Positions 26,395 to 35,559 of a DNA stretch of 64,000 nt are shown one piece after another. Source of the stretch: UBA3478 sp038134285 (GTDB taxonomy: Bacteria > Bacteroidota > Bacteroidia > Flavobacteriales > Flavobacteriaceae); assembly GCA_038134285.1 (NCBI GenBank), contig JAYPUW010000005.1:1-64000 (forward strand), given 5' to 3'. Positions within the stretch are counted from its first letter, which is position 1. Every line of letters starts with the position of its first letter. The notes under the pieces were generated by a model that worked only from the letters and a program-made list of their open reading frames with translations, ran no database searches and was not told the origin of the DNA. Made by a program: the position numbers and the translations under genes.

Positions 26395-27558
26395 ATGGAT
26401 AAGATCGTCGATTTTCAAAATACCGAAATAGCATTTGCTTCGAAATCAAATACGGAACTCACCCGGGCGCGATTGCTTTTCGAAATCCTTAAAAATAAAC
26501 AACTGGTAAAGTTTTCGAATAAGCTTTTGCAATGGGCTTTAGCTTTAAAACTGCCTTTTGAGTGGATTATTAAAGCGACTGTTTTTAAACATTTTTGTGG
26601 AGGAGTTTCTTTGGAGCAATGTACTCCTTTAGTTAAAAAGCTCAATGAATCAGGGGTTTATGCCATATTAGATCATTCGGTTGAAGGACAAGATTCAGAA
26701 GAACAGTTTGACCAAAATACGCACTTAATTCAAGAAGAGATTAGAAATGCCGCCTCGAATGATGGTGTGGCATTCGCAGTTTTTAAACCTACATCGATTG
26801 GTCGTTTAGAGACTTTTGAACTGCTAACAAAAGATCCAACGGCAGAATCACTTGAATTCAACGGTATTAAAGAACGCTATTTCTCAATTGGCGAAACCGC
26901 TAAAACACTGAATCAGCGGATCATGATTGACGGTGAAGAGAGTTGGATGCAGGCTTCTGCGGATGAATTAGCCTTAACTCTAATGGAGCGTTTTAACCAA
27001 GAAGAAGTGATTATCTACAATACGCTTCAAATGTATTTAGCTAATAGCTACGAGCGATTAGAAGCGTGGATTGAACGCGCAAAATCTAAAAACTTTAAGT
27101 TAGGAGTGAAGTTCGTTCGAGGGGCATACATGGAAAAGGAACGGGCCTATGCAAAAAAAATGAGAATTCCCTCTGCTGTATGCATCTCAAAAGACGAGAC
27201 TGACAGGCTATTTGACAAAGGAGTGGCTTTAGCATTTGAATACCCTGAAAGCGTTTCGATATTTTTAGGGACTCACAATGAAAAGAGCACTGAAAAAGCC
27301 GCTCAATTAGCATTACAAGCCTATGGCACTGTGAATCACCCCAACTTGTGGTTTGGACAGCTTCAGGGGATGAGCGATCAAATTACCTATAATTTATCGC
27401 ATGTCGGAGCGAGTGTTGCAAAATTGATTCCTTACGGTCCAGTAAAAGAAGTATTGCCTTATTTAGTGCGTAGAGCCGAAGAAAACACCTCTATTGCAGG
27501 CCAAACAGGGCGTGAGTTAAACTTGTTGAGAACTGAACAGAAAAGAAGAAGTTCTTAA
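26395..27558 (+). CDS. Proline dehydrogenase (monofunctional)
   Basis: 387 residues from the ATG at 26395; a TTG 8 codons earlier lies inside the promoter and is unlikely. The barrel motifs FAVFKPTSIGR, GVKFVRGAYMEKE, FLGTHNE and FGQLQGMSDQ and the C-terminal PYLVRRAEENT are those of the FAD-dependent PutA-type proline dehydrogenase, which oxidises proline to pyrroline-5-carboxylate. No DNA-binding or P5C dehydrogenase domain is fused. Probably used for proline as carbon and nitrogen source. Confidence 0.94.
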   Translation: MDKIVDFQNTEIAFASKSNTELTRARLLFEILKNKQLVKFSNKLLQWALALKLPFEWIIKATVFKHFCGGVSLEQCTPLVKKLNESGVYAILDHSVEGQDSEEQFDQNTHLIQEEIRNAASNDGVAFAVFKPTSIGRLETFELLTKDPTAESLEFNGIKERYFSIGETAKTLNQRIMIDGEESWMQASADELALTLMERFNQEEVIIYNTLQMYLANSYERLEAWIERAKSKNFKLGVKFVRGAYMEKERAYAKKMRIPSAVCISKDETDRLFDKGVALAFEYPESVSIFLGTHNEKSTEKAAQLALQAYGTVNHPNLWFGQLQGMSDQITYNLSHVGASVAKLIPYGPVKEVLPYLVRRAEENTSIAGQTGRELNLLRTEQKRRSS

Positions 27559-27899
27559 GGTTTGTGATAGGTGAGATAAGTGTCGCAGCGCTCAAAAATA
27601 TAGCGTTCACCTTGGTAAGTAACCACGTATTGCTTGCAAGGCTCTCTTCGAGGATCACTCTCTGAAAAAACAACTTTACCATTTAAAAGAACAGGCGCGA
27701 TTACTGCAGAATCTTGAATAGGCCTTAACGGTGTGTTTCTGAGTTCTTTAAGCACTCTACAATTCGGCAGGTAGCAGAAGTCCATACCTTGGCCATTCGT
27801 TTTTTTATCAACGATAAAGTTTAAAAAAACGATACCGAGCGACAGTCCTATTGAAAAGTATAAAAGACGCTTTAAGAAGGTAGAAAGAGTTAGCTTCAA
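27555..27899 (-). CDS. Membrane-anchored small protein (DUF4258-type)
   Basis: 114 residues. One hydrophobic segment at 10-29 (LLYFSIGLSLGIVFLNF), then a soluble part with DFCYLPNCRVLKELRN and CKQYVV...IFERCDTY, whose cysteines could pair in the periplasm. I recall this arrangement as the DUF4258-like gene that follows alanine dehydrogenase in flavobacteria. Its ATG overlaps the alanine dehydrogenase stop as ATGA, so the two are co-translated. Function unknown. Confidence 0.65.
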   Translation of the reverse strand: MKLTLSTFLKRLLYFSIGLSLGIVFLNFIVDKKTNGQGMDFCYLPNCRVLKELRNTPLRPIQDSAVIAPVLLNGKVVFSESDPRREPCKQYVVTYQGERYIFERCDTYLTYHKP

Positions 27900-29089
27900 A
27901 TCAAGTAGAGTTTAAGGTCGTGGTATTCAAAACCAAACCAATCCGTAAGGCTTAGGTTTGTTGCTTTTCCTTTATAGCTATAAACCCCTGAGGCAAGATA
28001 GGGCTCCTTGCCTACAGCCTCCTCGATAGATCCTCCATTTGCCAATTTCATAACGAAAGGAGTTAAAAGGGCGTTCAATGCATCTGTAGAACTTTTAGGA
28101 TATCTAGATGGGATATTTGGTACTCCGTAGTGAATTACTCCATTGTAGACTGAGGTAGGGTTGTCGTGAGTAGTGAGTTCAGAGGTTTCTACGCAACCCC
28201 CACTGTCAATCGAAATGTCTATAATCACTGATCCTTCTTGCATCTGATCAACCATAGCACTGCGAATGACAACAGGCGCACGACGCTCTCCAAAAAGGGC
28301 TCCAATAACCACATCGGCACTTTTTAGAGACTCGAAAAGTGCTGCATCGGCAATGAGCTGAGTAGAGAGCTGAGGAGAGATTTCAAGCTTTGCTTTACGC
28401 AGTTTTGAGATATCAAGGTCGAAGAGCTCAACCGAGCTGCCTAAAGCATGGGCGGTTCGAGCGGCCACTAATCCTGGTGCAGAAGCTCCAACTACTACGG
28501 TTTTTAAAGGTTTGACTCCACTTATATTTCCGAATAGCATCCCCTTTGAATGCGCAGACGATGCCAATAATTCAGCGGCTGTGAGCACGGAGCTTACTCC
28601 TGATATTTCGCCCAAGCTCTCCACGAATGGATAGCTGCCCTGACTTCCTTGGATAAATTCTAAGGCTATGGCAACGATTTGCTTTTTAAAGAGTTCCTCA
28701 AAAAAACGCTTTTCTCTCGTTTTTATCTGAAGTGCCGAGATTAATGTCGCACCTTTTCGCATCGCCTTGATTTCATCGATTGAAGGGGGATCGACTTTTA
28801 CAATAATCTGGGATTGATAGAGTTCTGAATGATCAGAAGTGATTTTTGCGCCTGCTTCTGCGTAACTACGATCAGAATAACCCGCAGCTGTACCAATACC
28901 AGATTCTACGGTGACCTTATGTTGATGTGAAGTAAGTACCGCTACACCATCCGGTGAAATCGGGGATCTTCTCTCTTGTAGTGATGAAGACTTCGCAAAC
29001 GAAATATTTAGGGTGGAAGAAGAATCTACAACCGCTAGCCTCTCTTCTTGAGGAAGCAATTCTTGTCTAGAAAATGGAGATTTACTCAT
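27896..29089 (-). CDS. Alanine dehydrogenase/transhydrogenase-like protein
   Basis: 397 residues from the second methionine (position 29089); an upstream ATG at 29098 is possible. QERRSPISPDGVAVL, KVTVESGIGTAAGYSD and VVVGASAPGLVAARTAHALG (split, Rossmann NAD site) mark the alanine dehydrogenase / PntA superfamily. Likely oxidises L-alanine to pyruvate and ammonia, although the N-terminal substrate residues differ from textbook Ald, so another amino acid is possible. Lies 22 bases downstream of tsaE. Confidence 0.8.
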   Translation of the reverse strand: MSKSPFSRQELLPQEERLAVVDSSSTLNISFAKSSSLQERRSPISPDGVAVLTSHQHKVTVESGIGTAAGYSDRSYAEAGAKITSDHSELYQSQIIVKVDPPSIDEIKAMRKGATLISALQIKTREKRFFEELFKKQIVAIALEFIQGSQGSYPFVESLGEISGVSSVLTAAELLASSAHSKGMLFGNISGVKPLKTVVVGASAPGLVAARTAHALGSSVELFDLDISKLRKAKLEISPQLSTQLIADAALFESLKSADVVIGALFGERRAPVVIRSAMVDQMQEGSVIIDISIDSGGCVETSELTTHDNPTSVYNGVIHYGVPNIPSRYPKSSTDALNALLTPFVMKLANGGSIEEAVGKEPYLASGVYSYKGKATNLSLTDWFGFEYHDLKLYLI

Positions 29090-29111
29090 TCTTTTCAACT
29101 TCGCGGTGCTA

Positions 29112-29549
29112 TTATTTTAGACTCACCTTTCTTTCGTCATCTGAAATAACTTCAAGATGTAAAATATGGTGCTCAGGAAGCCTGAAGTCAAATAAATGTT
29201 CAGGCCACTCGATAAATATAAACCCATTCTTTTCAAAATACGCCTCGAATCCGAGTTCAAACAATTCTTCAATTGAACGAACGCGATACAGATCAAAGTG
29301 AAAAATAGGATGTTCAGAATGCGTTAAATAGGTGTTTACTATTGAAAAGGTCGGGCTAGAAACTTCGTCTATACATCCCAACTTCTTGGCTATAGACTTG
29401 ATTAAAGTTGTTTTTCCGGCGCCCATTTGGCCTATAATGATCATCACCTTATGTTCCAATTGCTCGACAATCGCTTCTGCAATTGTTTCGATGGTGTCTA
29501 AAGTGAATACATGGGAGGTGTATTCTGAGTCCAATTTGGTTTCTGACAT
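29112..29549 (-). CDS. tsaE: tRNA t6A biosynthesis ATPase TsaE
   Basis: 145 residues. P-loop GQMGAGKTTLIKSIA (residues 40-54), SSPTFSIVNTY and FHFDLYRV are the family blocks; FIEWPEHLF is the C-terminal signature. TsaE drives the TsaBD complex that makes threonylcarbamoyladenosine at position 37 of ANN-decoding tRNAs. Its start is only 5 bases from that of the divergent HD-domain gene if both use their first ATG. Confidence 0.94.
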   Translation of the reverse strand: MSETKLDSEYTSHVFTLDTIETIAEAIVEQLEHKVMIIIGQMGAGKTTLIKSIAKKLGCIDEVSSPTFSIVNTYLTHSEHPIFHFDLYRVRSIEELFELGFEAYFEKNGFIFIEWPEHLFDFRLPEHHILHLEVISDDERKVSLK

Positions 29550-29554
29550 ATTCT

Positions 29555-30811
29555 ATGGATCTTTACAATCCAAATTTAAAGATAGTGAGTGCGCCTAGAA
29601 AGTTAAAGGTTATTAACGATCCCGTATACAATGCTGTTCGAGTTTCAAGTCCGCTCATCTTTGATATTATTAGTCATCCTTATTTTCAGAGGCTAAGGCG
29701 GATTTCTCAAATGGGATTATCCTACCTCGTCTATCCGGGTACCCACCATACCAGATTTCATCATGCCTTGGGTGCTATGCACCTTATGGAAAAGGCTATT
29801 CGTACCCTTAGGGCTAAGGGTGTGGTGATCAGTGATCAAGAAGAAGAAGGATTATTAATTGCCATATTGTTGCATGATATAGGGCATGGTCCCTTTTCAC
29901 ACGCTTTAGAGTACAAGTTGATTCATGCACATCACGAGTTGTTAACTCTTGCTTTTATGCAAGAACTTAATAAGGTGTTTAAAGGTGCTTTAGATACCGC
30001 AATAGCCATTTTCAAAGGGGAATATCCTCGAGCGTTTTTAAATCAACTCGTTTCAAGCCAATTGGATGTGGATCGTTTGGATTATTTAAAACGCGATAGT
30101 TTTTATGCAGGAGTGACTGAAGGAAATATCAATTCAGAACGTTTGATCAATACTTTTTACGTTATTGATGATCAGCTTGTTATTGAAGAAAAAGGAATTT
30201 ATTCTGTCGAGAAGTTTTTGATGGCAAGGCGTTTCATGTATTGGCAAGTCTACCTTCACAAAACAAGTATCGTAGCAGAACTCATGCTGGCTAAGGCAAT
30301 TGAGAGGGCAAGAGAATTGCTACTTCATAATGAAGAACACTATGTAGTCTCACCGCTTGACGAGTTTTTAAATTCGGTACCAACGACTAAAGAAATTGAA
30401 ATTGAGTGTATTGACATTAAGGGATTTGCGATTTTAGATGATTATGATGTGATCAGCGCTTTAAAGTGCTGGAAACAATCAAAAGATTTTGTTTTGTCAT
30501 TTTTGAGTTCTTCTATTTTAGACAGAACATTACTCGATGTAAGATTTAGTGAAGAACCCGTGTCTAAACAATTTCTTGAACAAACGATGCGTGAAGTGGG
30601 TGAGCGCTATGGATTAGACGAACATCAATCTTCTTATCTTGTTTATACAGGTTTGTTATGGAATCGGGCTTACGACGAATCCAAAGAGCCTATTCGCATC
30701 TTGTTTAGAGATCAGTCTGTTCAAGATTTTATGAAGGCTAGCAAGTATTTGGGAACTCAAGCATTCTCTGCGATACACCGCAAAAACTACCTGTGTTCTC
30801 CGGCGTTCTAA
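29555..30811 (+). CDS. HD-domain phosphohydrolase
   Basis: 418 residues. HHTRFHHALGAMHLM, LLHDIGHGPFSHALE (metal-binding HD at about residue 108) and QLDVDRLDYLKRD (final D) form the HD signature of dGTPase/SAMHD1-like hydrolases, though the usual dGTP-specific insertions are not obvious. A GTG at 29585, just before SAPRKLKVINDPVY, would match the normal N-terminus of relatives better than the ATG at 29555. Substrate probably a nucleotide; unproven. Confidence 0.85.
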   Translation: MDLYNPNLKIVSAPRKLKVINDPVYNAVRVSSPLIFDIISHPYFQRLRRISQMGLSYLVYPGTHHTRFHHALGAMHLMEKAIRTLRAKGVVISDQEEEGLLIAILLHDIGHGPFSHALEYKLIHAHHELLTLAFMQELNKVFKGALDTAIAIFKGEYPRAFLNQLVSSQLDVDRLDYLKRDSFYAGVTEGNINSERLINTFYVIDDQLVIEEKGIYSVEKFLMARRFMYWQVYLHKTSIVAELMLAKAIERARELLLHNEEHYVVSPLDEFLNSVPTTKEIEIECIDIKGFAILDDYDVISALKCWKQSKDFVLSFLSSSILDRTLLDVRFSEEPVSKQFLEQTMREVGERYGLDEHQSSYLVYTGLLWNRAYDESKEPIRILFRDQSVQDFMKASKYLGTQAFSAIHRKNYLCSPAF

Positions 30812-30825
30812 ACTCTAGAATTGCT

Positions 30826-30833
30826 TAACTTTG
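30826..30833 (+). promoter_or_regulatory. -7 element immediately before lpxD
   Basis: TAACTTTG is a perfect TAnnTTTG. Only 4 bases separate it from the lpxD ATG, so if used it would produce a leaderless or nearly leaderless message. No clear -33 box. Confidence 0.45.
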
Positions 30834-30837
30834 CTCT

Positions 30838-31872
30838 ATGATTTTCAAGGTTAAACAAATAGCAGAATGGATTGATGCAAAGGTGGTTGGAGACTCTTCT
30901 GTTGAAATCGACCACTTCTCAGCTATTGAACAAGGAAACCAAAAGGGTTTATCTTTTTTGGCGAATCCTAAATACGAAAATTACCTGTATACCACTAAGG
31001 CTTCGGCTGTTATAGTGGATGAGGGTTTAGAGCTAAAACATCCAGTTAAAGCAGTATTGCTTAAAGTCAAGAATCCATATGCTAGTTTTACTGCGTTGCT
31101 TCGAATGTATGAGAGGATGATACGACCAACCTATCAAGGGATTAGTTCGTCCGCATTCATTCATGAAGAGGCTCAGATAGATCCAAGTTGTTACATTGGA
31201 GTAGGGGCTGTTATTTCAAAAGGGGCGGTCATAGAAGAAGGCGTAGAAATTCATCCTCAAGTATTTGTTGGAGAGGGTGCCAAAATAGGTCGTTACAGCG
31301 TTTTATTTTCAGGAGCTAAACTATATCACGGCACTCAGCTTGGCCAACATGTGATTGTCCACGCAAATGCCGTTATAGGGTCAGATGGCTTCGGATTTGC
31401 TCCAGACGCTGAAGGGGTTTATTCTAAGATTCCACAATTGGGCAACGTAATTGTAAAAGATCATGTTGAAATTGGAGCGTGCTGCACGATAGATCGAGCA
31501 ACCTTTGGTAGTACTGTAATTGAAGAGGGTGTTAAACTTGACAATCAAGTGCATTTAGCACATAATGTTACCATTGGGGCACATTCGGCCATCGCCGCTC
31601 AAACAGGTATTGCAGGTTCTACTAAACTAGGAAAACGTGCCTTAATAGGAGGACAAGTGGGTATTGTAGGGCATCTTTCAATAGGAGACGACGTAAGGGT
31701 TCAAGCACAGACTGGAATTGCTCGAAATGTTAAGGACAGCGAAAAGTTACAGGGGACTCCTGCGATTGACTATACGAATTATAACAAGTCCTATGTACTG
31801 TTTAAGAATCTTGCCAAATTAGAGCAACGAATAAAGGAATTAGAGCAACAACTCAAAACACTAGACTCGTGA
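30838..31872 (+). CDS. lpxD: UDP-3-O-(3-hydroxyacyl)glucosamine N-acyltransferase
   Basis: 344 residues. An N-terminal uridine-binding domain is followed by left-handed beta-helix hexapeptide repeats from about 105 to 290 and a C-terminal helix (LAKLEQRIKELEQQLKTL). HVIVHANAVIGSDGFGFAP contains the catalytic-type histidine region. Third acylation step of lipid A. The last 4 bases overlap the start of lpxC-fabZ. Confidence 0.95.
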   Translation: MIFKVKQIAEWIDAKVVGDSSVEIDHFSAIEQGNQKGLSFLANPKYENYLYTTKASAVIVDEGLELKHPVKAVLLKVKNPYASFTALLRMYERMIRPTYQGISSSAFIHEEAQIDPSCYIGVGAVISKGAVIEEGVEIHPQVFVGEGAKIGRYSVLFSGAKLYHGTQLGQHVIVHANAVIGSDGFGFAPDAEGVYSKIPQLGNVIVKDHVEIGACCTIDRATFGSTVIEEGVKLDNQVHLAHNVTIGAHSAIAAQTGIAGSTKLGKRALIGGQVGIVGHLSIGDDVRVQAQTGIARNVKDSEKLQGTPAIDYTNYNKSYVLFKNLAKLEQRIKELEQQLKTLDS

Positions 31873-33254
31873 ATCAGAAAACGCTAGCAAAACCCGTTTC
31901 TCTGTCAGGAATTGGGCTTCATACCGGAAAAAAGGTGACGATCACTTTTTGTCCTGCAGAACCAAATACAGGATTTGTTTTTAGACGTGTGGATCTTCCT
32001 GGAGCTCCATATGTACCAGCCTTATCTAAATATGTGACACGCACCCAACGCAGTACCGTTCTGGATAAAGATGGTGTTGAAATTCATACCTCGGAACACG
32101 TTTTAGCTGCACTTACAGGTCTCGATTACGATAATGTGATTATTGAGTTAGATGCTAGTGAACCTCCGATAATGGATGGATCGGCCATTGCGTTTGTAGA
32201 AGCACTTCAAAGGGGTGGTAGCGTTGAACAAAACCAGGAGCGCGACGTCTATGAGGTTGTGGTTCCGATTCATTTTAAAGATGAACAAACAGGTAGTGAG
32301 GTTATTGTATTACCATCGGATAAATATGAATTATCGGTATTGGTTGATTTTGGAACAAACGTTTTAGGCACGCAAAATGCAAGTATGAATTCGTTACAAG
32401 AGTTTGCTGCCGAAATCGCTGATGCTCGCACCTTCAGCTTCTTACATGATATAGAAACCCTTTTAGATGAAGGGTTGATCAAAGGGGGAGACATCAATAA
32501 TGCGATTGTGTATGTAGATAAAGAGCTCTCAGACTCTACTCTAGGAAAACTAAAGAAGGCCTTTAAACGTGACGACATTAAGGTTACGCCAAACGGGATT
32601 TTGAACAATCTAGAGTTAAAGCATTCCAATGAAGCAGCCCGACACAAATTATTAGATGTTATTGGAGATTTAGCCCTAGTCGGAACTAAGTTTAAGGGTA
32701 GAATTATTGCGTGTAAGCCCGGTCATTTTGTCAATACAGAGTTTGCAAAACTTCTTCATAAAAAAATCAAAGAAGAGCGCCGAACAGGGAAACCGAAAGT
32801 AGATGTAAACGCCGAGCCTGTAATGGATACGGTGAAAATAATGGAGATCTTACCACATCGTCCACCATTTCTTTTAATCGATAAAATTCTTGAGCTCAGT
32901 AATTCTCATGTGATAGGTTTGAAAAATGTAACCATGAACGAATCTTTCTTTGTGGGTCATTTTCCTGGAGCCCCCGTGATGCCAGGAGTCCTACAAGTCG
33001 AAGCCATGGCACAAACGGGTGGTATTTTAGTGTTAAGTACTGTACCAGATCCTGAAAACTACCTTACGTTTTTCATGAAGATGGATAACGTGAGATTTAA
33101 ACATCAAGTAAATCCGGGTGATACACTCGTCTTTAATTGTGAGCTAGTTACCCCCATTCGTCGTGGTATTTGTCATATGAGAGCTACGGCCTTTGTAGGA
33201 GATAAGTTGGTTTCAGAGGCCGAGTTGATGGCTCAAATCGTTAAAACTAAATAA
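31869..33254 (+). CDS. lpxC-fabZ: Bifunctional LpxC / FabZ
   Basis: 461 residues. Residues 1-305 are LpxC, the zinc deacetylase that commits to lipid A: HTSEHVLAALTGL and HKLLDVIGDLALVG carry zinc ligands. Residues 320-461 are FabZ, the 3-hydroxyacyl-ACP dehydratase: LPHRPPFLLIDKI and HFPGAPVMPGVLQVEAMAQ hold the catalytic histidine and glutamate. This fusion is characteristic of Bacteroidota and balances lipid A against fatty acid synthesis. GTG start at 31869. Confidence 0.97.
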   Translation: MNQKTLAKPVSLSGIGLHTGKKVTITFCPAEPNTGFVFRRVDLPGAPYVPALSKYVTRTQRSTVLDKDGVEIHTSEHVLAALTGLDYDNVIIELDASEPPIMDGSAIAFVEALQRGGSVEQNQERDVYEVVVPIHFKDEQTGSEVIVLPSDKYELSVLVDFGTNVLGTQNASMNSLQEFAAEIADARTFSFLHDIETLLDEGLIKGGDINNAIVYVDKELSDSTLGKLKKAFKRDDIKVTPNGILNNLELKHSNEAARHKLLDVIGDLALVGTKFKGRIIACKPGHFVNTEFAKLLHKKIKEERRTGKPKVDVNAEPVMDTVKIMEILPHRPPFLLIDKILELSNSHVIGLKNVTMNESFFVGHFPGAPVMPGVLQVEAMAQTGGILVLSTVPDPENYLTFFMKMDNVRFKHQVNPGDTLVFNCELVTPIRRGICHMRATAFVGDKLVSEAELMAQIVKTK

Positions 33255-33267
33255 GCTGGACCATTTT

Positions 33268-34053
33268 ATGAATCAACCTTTAGCCTACGTTCATCCAGGT
33301 GCTAAGATTGCTAAAAACGTAGTAATCGAACCTTTCGCGATGATTCACAATAATGTCGAGATCGGAGAGGGTACTTGGATAGGTTCGAATGTAACGATCA
33401 TGGAAGGTGCACGTATCGGAAAGAATTGCAATATTTTTCCGGGCTCTGTAATTTCAGCACCCCCACAAGATTTAAAATATAACGGTGAAGAGACGACCAC
33501 TGAAATAGGGAACTACACTACGATTAGAGAGTGTGTAACAATCAACAGGGGCACCACTGATCGCTACAAGACGCAGGTTGGATCAAATTGTTTGATCATG
33601 GCGTACTGCCATATTGCTCACGATTGTGTTGTATCGGACGGATGCATTTTTAGCAATAATTCAACCCTTGCCGGACACGTTGTGGTCGGAAAAAATGTGG
33701 TGATGGCAGGAATGGTTGCGGTTCATCAGTTTGTCTCAATAGGCCATCATGCCTTTGTTACTGGTGGTGCTCTGGTTCGAAAAGATGTGCCCCCTTACGT
33801 AAAGGCGGCTCGCGAACCTCTTTCGTTTGTTGGAGTGAATTCGGTGGGCTTAAGGCGAAACGGTTTCTCTTCCGAAAAAGTGCGTGAAATACAGGATATC
33901 TATCGCATTTTATATCAAAAAAACTACAACAACACCCAAGCCGTTCAAATTCTTGAGGCCGAAATGGAAGCCACTGAAGAACGGGATGAGATATTGGAAT
34001 TTATCCGTACCTCTAAACGCGGTATTATGAAAGGCTATTTTAAACACTCATAA
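33268..34053 (+). CDS. lpxA: UDP-N-acetylglucosamine O-acyltransferase
   Basis: 261 residues. Hexapeptide repeats (GEGTWIGSNVTI, HVVVGKNVVMAGMVAVHQ) and the catalytic block MAYCHIAHDC with the general-base histidine; C-terminal alpha-helical part after 190. First step of lipid A synthesis, acyl-ACP dependent. 13 bases after lpxC-fabZ and 3 bases before efp, so all are one operon. Confidence 0.96.
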   Translation: MNQPLAYVHPGAKIAKNVVIEPFAMIHNNVEIGEGTWIGSNVTIMEGARIGKNCNIFPGSVISAPPQDLKYNGEETTTEIGNYTTIRECVTINRGTTDRYKTQVGSNCLIMAYCHIAHDCVVSDGCIFSNNSTLAGHVVVGKNVVMAGMVAVHQFVSIGHHAFVTGGALVRKDVPPYVKAAREPLSFVGVNSVGLRRNGFSSEKVREIQDIYRILYQKNYNNTQAVQILEAEMEATEERDEILEFIRTSKRGIMKGYFKHS

Positions 34054-34056
34054 CTT

Positions 34057-34623
34057 ATGGCAAGTACATCAGACATTAGAAAAGGGTTGTGTATAAGGTA
34101 CAACAACGACATTTATAAAATCATAGAATTTCTTCACGTAAAACCCGGAAAAGGACCTGCTTTTGTGCGAACAAAACTCAGAAGCGTTACCAATGGAAAA
34201 GTGTTAGACAACACCTTTTCGGCCGGACACAAGATCGAAGATGTTCGTGTTGAGACCCGTAGTTTTCAATTTTTGTATGCTGAAGGAGACTCGTTTCATT
34301 TTATGAATACTGAAGATTACGATCAGATGGAATTTTCGCGTGCTCTTCTCGAAGCCGCGGACCTTTTGAAAGAAGGTGAAGTGGTTTCAGTGTTATTTAG
34401 CGCAGAAGACAATATGCCTTTGAGTATCGAAATGCCCGCTAGTGTGGTTTTAGAAGTAACTTCTTCTGAACCTGGGGTTAAGGGAAATACTGCAACGAAT
34501 GCGACTAAACCAGCGATACTTGAAACAGGAGCGAGAATAAATGTGCCTTTATTTATAAATGAAGGAGACAAGGTGAAAGTAGATACCGAAAAGGGCACCT
34601 ACATCGAACGCGTTAAAGAATAA
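34057..34623 (+). CDS. efp: Translation elongation factor P
   Basis: 188 residues, three OB-like domains. The loop VKPGKGPAFVRTKL carries lysine K32 at the tip that relieves polyproline stalling; its modification system is not in this window. RTKLRSVTNGKVLDNTF and the C-terminal DKVKVDTEKGTYIERVKE are typical. It follows lpxA by 3 bases. Confidence 0.97.
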   Translation: MASTSDIRKGLCIRYNNDIYKIIEFLHVKPGKGPAFVRTKLRSVTNGKVLDNTFSAGHKIEDVRVETRSFQFLYAEGDSFHFMNTEDYDQMEFSRALLEAADLLKEGEVVSVLFSAEDNMPLSIEMPASVVLEVTSSEPGVKGNTATNATKPAILETGARINVPLFINEGDKVKVDTEKGTYIERVKE

Positions 34624-34653
34624 AGAACACCTTCTCGATCAAACAATACATTC

Positions 34654-34661
34654 TATTTTTG
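34654..34661 (+). promoter_or_regulatory. -7 element before sucD
   Basis: TATTTTTG matches TAnnTTTG, 16 bases before the sucD ATG; the 54-base gap after efp would let sucD have its own promoter. No clear -33 box. Confidence 0.45.
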
Positions 34662-34677
34662 CAACAAATTACACAAC

Positions 34678-35550
34678 ATGAGCGTACTCGTTAATAAAGA
34701 TTCAAAGATTATTGTACAAGGCTTTACTGGAACCGAAGGTACTTTCCATACCAAACAAATGATTGAATATGGATCACCCGTTGTTGGTGGCGTGACGCCT
34801 GGAAAAGGGGGACAGACTCATTTAAATCTGCCGGTTTTCAATACGGTTAGGGATGCCGTCAAAGCTACAGCTGCTGATACATCGATACTCTTTGTACCAC
34901 CAGCTTTCGCAGCTGATGCGATTATGGAAGCAGCCAATGCAGGAATCAAAGTGATCATCACTATCACGGAAGGTATTCCAGTGGCTGATATGGTAAAGGT
35001 GTATGATTATCTTAAAAAGTACGACTGCACAATGATTGGCCCTAACTGCCCTGGTGTAATCACCCCAGAAGAGGCCAAGGTAGGTATAATGCCAGGCTTT
35101 GTGTTTAAGAAGGGGCGGGTAGGATTGGTGTCGAAATCGGGCACCCTTACCTATGAAGCAGCAGATCAGGTGGTACGTCAAGGCTTGGGTATTTCTACTG
35201 CAATTGGCATTGGCGGGGATCCGATCATCGGAACCACTACCAAAGAAGCCTTAGAGCTCTTGATGAATGACGAAGAAACAGATGCTGTTGTTATGATTGG
35301 TGAAATTGGTGGGCAATTAGAATCGGATGCCGCTCACTGGTATAAAAACAGTGGTATTAAAAAGCCTGTAATAGGATTTATTGCAGGAGAGACCGCTCCT
35401 ACGGGCAGAACAATGGGACATGCTGGTGCTATTGTAGGCGGAAGCGACGATACCGCACAAGCCAAAAAACGCATTATGCGCGAATGTGGGATTCATGTAG
35501 TAGATTCTCCTGCCTTTATTGGGGAAAAGGTTAAAGAAGTTCTATCTTAA
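34678..35550 (+). CDS. sucD: Succinyl-CoA synthetase alpha subunit
   Basis: 290 residues. GFTGTEGTFHTKQMIEYG and GGVTPGKGG are in the CoA-binding domain; GRTMGHAGAIVGG holds the phosphorylated histidine. Makes ATP (or GTP) from succinyl-CoA in the TCA cycle. The beta-subunit gene sucC is not adjacent in this window, which is usual in this group. fabG follows 9 bases later. Confidence 0.96.
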   Translation: MSVLVNKDSKIIVQGFTGTEGTFHTKQMIEYGSPVVGGVTPGKGGQTHLNLPVFNTVRDAVKATAADTSILFVPPAFAADAIMEAANAGIKVIITITEGIPVADMVKVYDYLKKYDCTMIGPNCPGVITPEEAKVGIMPGFVFKKGRVGLVSKSGTLTYEAADQVVRQGLGISTAIGIGGDPIIGTTTKEALELLMNDEETDAVVMIGEIGGQLESDAAHWYKNSGIKKPVIGFIAGETAPTGRTMGHAGAIVGGSDDTAQAKKRIMRECGIHVVDSPAFIGEKVKEVLS

Positions 35551-35559
35551 ACTTTACAT

